From Prevotella sp. P3-122 (lineage in GTDB: Bacteria > Bacteroidota > Bacteroidia > Bacteroidales > Bacteroidaceae), in the NCBI RefSeq assembly GCF_002251365.1, contig NZ_NPJH01000098.1, positions 1 through 64,000 of the forward strand: a stretch of 64,000 nucleotides of DNA. The letters run 5' to 3'. Each line of letters begins with the position of its first letter. Position 1 is the stretch's first letter. The position numbers and the translations under genes are program-made. Under the pieces are notes generated by a model. The model saw only the letters and a program-made list of their open reading frames with translations. It did not search any database and was not told the DNA's origin. This document shows, piece by piece, positions 61,778 through 64,000 of this stretch.

Positions 61778-62332
61778 CTACTCAAACCTGACGAGAGCCT
61801 TTTTTGATACCCTCCATACATCACCTTCCCTAACAGCAGAGCCTTGCTCAATGGTAACAATCCTTGTTGGATACTGACGAGTATTACCCTCAACCTTGCA
61901 TACGGACTTCACAAACTGACTGACGGAAATCATGGCTGTTGCCAGCGCGTCATGACTGTCAATAAAGGAGAACGAGCCGTTATAGCCATCAGTAGTCGTG
62001 AGGCAATAGACGCTTGAACCCTCCTGAACGGCAGGCGAACTGCCAGTAAAGGTGCCATCGGCTGCTGGGGCAGACAGGTAGAGAACTGTGTTTGCGGGAG
62101 CCACAGGTTGCTGGGCGGTCATCGTTTCAGCAGAAGATGCCGGCTTGTCAGACTTCTGAGCAAGAAGGGCTTCCAACGACTCGACCTTCTCAGACATAGC
62201 TGCTATCTGAGAGTTTAGTGAGCTAATCTTGCTCTTGAAGAATGCCGACTGGCTTTTCAGTTCCTCAACCATCGCACCCATATGTGCAAACGACTCACGA
62301 AGTTCCTGTATTTCCTTAGCGTTTCCAAACAT
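61778..62332 (-). CDS. Coiled-coil protein of unknown function
   Basis: 184 residues. N-terminal coiled coil about 1-65 (ELRESFAHMGAMVEELKSQS; LNSQIAAMSEKVESLEALLA), a Pro/Ala/Gln linker, then a domain of about 100 residues starting VLYLSAPAADGTFTGS. No signal peptide. 19 nt after the ATPase gene, so probably its functional partner. Confidence 0.7.
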   Translation of the reverse strand: MFGNAKEIQELRESFAHMGAMVEELKSQSAFFKSKISSLNSQIAAMSEKVESLEALLAQKSDKPASSAETMTAQQPVAPANTVLYLSAPAADGTFTGSSPAVQEGSSVYCLTTTDGYNGSFSFIDSHDALATAMISVSQFVKSVCKVEGNTRQYPTRIVTIEQGSAVREGDVWRVSKKALVRFE

Positions 62333-62351
62333 TATTGCAGCAAGTTAAATG

Positions 62352-64000
62352 TTATAATTTCTCTATCAGGTTATCCCTGATGCTACCCTTGATGGGATAG
62401 AAGAACGGTACATCCTCTATGGGGTCGTTGCCGTTACGGTCGTTACGGTTGCCGTTCTGATAGTTCCATCCACTTACCAAGTGGTGCTCAAGGTCAAGTC
62501 CTACCAGTTGGCGGAAATTCTGTAAGGCTGTATTGTCAACGAGGAATCGGTCGACGACATGTATCTCGTCGCACAAAGCATTGAAGAAGTCGTTGAACGT
62601 CCTGACATTTGCCACAATCTGCTCACGAACCTCCTGTTTTTCCATATCATCATATACAAGGCGTTCTTTTCCGATTGTTGACCAGATGACTTTCACCTTG
62701 CTGTCGAAAGTATCAAGCATGTTGTTGAGCGTCTCAACATCCCTAACCCCATCACCTGCCGGATTGCCTACCTGCATCAGAGCACCACGGCATGTCAGCT
62801 GCTTCGGCTCCCTGCGTTCCATAACTACCGAGAAGCCATCGGAGCCATAGCTACGGCCATAGACTTTCTCGAATACAGCTCTGGTAAGCAGGTCAAGGTC
62901 ACGCTGGCTGCCCACTATGTCGAGTACCTTAGAGCCAGTACCGCTGAACATCAGGCATCTCGGCATATCGAGATTGCGATGGTGCATCAGGCTGGCAACG
63001 TAATAGACGATGGCCGTATAGAAATATATGAACACTATCTTGAACCTTCCGTCCTCACTTAGTCGGGCGTTGTATGAGAAGACATCGTTGCCACCGACAG
63101 CCTTGTTGCTGATAACAGAGAAGAGGAAAGCATTAATCTCCTCACTCTTCCTCTTTGCCGTAATGTCGTCGAGAATGCCGTTCAGCTCTCCATACTTATC
63201 ATCGTCGCTATTGAATATGCGTCTGAAATAGTCTACATACTTGACGGTCATGGGATTGGTGTCTCCATGCGGGACCTGCGAGAAGCCATCGCCAAAGAGA
63301 ACATTGGCTGCAAAGCGAAACGAAGTCAACAAAGCAGGCTGAGAGGCATTGGCCTCGTAAACAACTACATCCGACGAACCTCCACCAATGTCGATGCTTG
63401 CCACCGTAGATGCTGCACCACGATAATTGCTTGAGCAACGGTAAAAATAATATGGAGCAACAGACTCAGGCATCTGCATAATGTTGTGCTGAACATCGGT
63501 AATGCCAAACACGTCTGCAAACGTACGCTCCCACAGGCGGGCAAGGGTGTTTATGTTGCCGACCTTCATAGAGAGGGGATAGAACCATACGAGGCGGGTG
63601 CGGGCAATGTCGCCTCCACCCAGCAACACCTTTGCACGCATCAGCTGTGCTATCTCTGTCAGATAAGCCTGTATACGCTTCCTAACAGCCATCTCGGCAC
63701 CTTGCGTAGTGGCTCCATCGGTACCCCACTTGAGGTTTGGCACGATGCGGTTTCCATATCCTGTTGACTCCTTCTCATAGATAAACGGTATATTGGCATC
63801 GGCAAGAGCAACTATACTGTCAATATTCTCAGCATCCATGCGCTCACTCTCGCTCAATACCGTACGTTGCGGAAATCCATAATCAGCCCCAATTTCCTTG
63901 GGCAGGAACTCCTGCTTCATTATGTTGTCGTAGACATTGTGGGTACCATTGTAGAGTGTTGCCACAAGTCTCTCAACAGCAGCATAGGATATGGCAAGCG
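62352..64000 (-). CDS. Actin/Hsp70-like ATPase-fold protein (N-terminus beyond window)
   Basis: At least 548 residues; the frame runs off the right edge. A GTG at 63965 is in frame but the sequence before it (LAISYAAVERL) continues without stop, so the true start is outside. The phosphate-binding loop ASIDIGGGSSDVVVYE is typical of the second half of the actin/Hsp70/FtsA fold, and CLMFSGTGSKVLDIV resembles the adenosine motif. SrfB-type proteins have similar loops; the assignment is tentative. It heads the trio with the coiled-coil and zinc-ribbon proteins. Confidence 0.7.
   Translation of the reverse strand, partial: LAISYAAVERLVATLYNGTHNVYDNIMKQEFLPKEIGADYGFPQRTVLSESERMDAENIDSIVALADANIPFIYEKESTGYGNRIVPNLKWGTDGATTQGAEMAVRKRIQAYLTEIAQLMRAKVLLGGGDIARTRLVWFYPLSMKVGNINTLARLWERTFADVFGITDVQHNIMQMPESVAPYYFYRCSSNYRGAASTVASIDIGGGSSDVVVYEANASQPALLTSFRFAANVLFGDGFSQVPHGDTNPMTVKYVDYFRRIFNSDDDKYGELNGILDDITAKRKSEEINAFLFSVISNKAVGGNDVFSYNARLSEDGRFKIVFIYFYTAIVYYVASLMHHRNLDMPRCLMFSGTGSKVLDIVGSQRDLDLLTRAVFEKVYGRSYGSDGFSVVMERREPKQLTCRGALMQVGNPAGDGVRDVETLNNMLDTFDSKVKVIWSTIGKERLVYDDMEKQEVREQIVANVRTFNDFFNALCDEIHVVDRFLVDNTALQNFRQLVGLDLEHHLVSGWNYQNGNRNDRNGNDPIEDVPFFYPIKGSIRDNLIEKL

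Overview
The window looks like a chromosomal segment of a Bacteroidales bacterium, most likely Prevotella in the broad sense (Prevotellaceae). This rests on recognisable protein families (TonB receptor with a carboxypeptidase-type N-terminal domain, TamL-type lipoprotein, HU-CCDC81/SPOR protein, IF3 and L9 with acidic or charged tails). It also rests on the many Bacteroidota promoters of the form TTTG-N19-21-TAnnTTTG. Shine-Dalgarno sequences are mostly absent. No rRNA, tRNA, phage or complete insertion sequence was found.

Layout. 1-8.9 kb: the end of primary sigma factor rpoD, an acidic-tailed protein, a double acetyltransferase-like protein, a divergent TonB receptor/TlpA thioredoxin pair and an HU-CCDC81/SPOR protein. 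8.9-21 kb: a zinc-ribbon FHA protein, then a long plus-strand run of metabolism: purU, hisH-hisA-hisF-hisIE, an FtsE-like ATPase, lysC, lysA, two glycosyltransferases and class III fbp. 21-31 kb: a TPR sensor kinase with its LytTR regulator, TamL, a TrmH-family methyltransferase, a membrane protein, hisB, a HAD phosphatase and mltG. 31-35 kb: the minus-strand set thrS-infC-rpmI-rplT. 35-44 kb: HU, a 29-residue basic protein, rng, an AAA-ATPase-like/PD-(D/E)XK protein, a nitroreductase, a gene relic, pdxS-pdxT and yaaA. 44-49 kb: minus-strand fabD, an alpha-amylase fused to an AlaX-type tRNA-editing domain and a ThiD-like/AraC regulator, then rpsF-rpsR-rplI. 49-60.5 kb: riboflavin synthase with a long structured leader, glnS, a TPR protein, DedA, a large GH2 beta-galactosidase and uxaB. 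60.5-64 kb: an array of palindromic 22-bp repeats, then a minus-strand trio (zinc-ribbon membrane protein, coiled-coil protein, actin/Hsp70-like ATPase) that leaves the window.

Most unusual points: (i) the in-frame GH13::AlaX fusion, in a tight operon with fabD and a transcription factor whose sensor is a degenerate HMP-kinase fold; (ii) the 22-bp palindrome array, in which one unit keeps perfect symmetry through a paired change; (iii) an unassigned structured leader before ribE and a candidate small RNA just after that gene; (iv) short 8-9-nt-period arrays placed directly after stop codons; (v) two genes whose promoters imply leaderless mRNAs. Function calls come from reading motifs by eye; no database search was possible.
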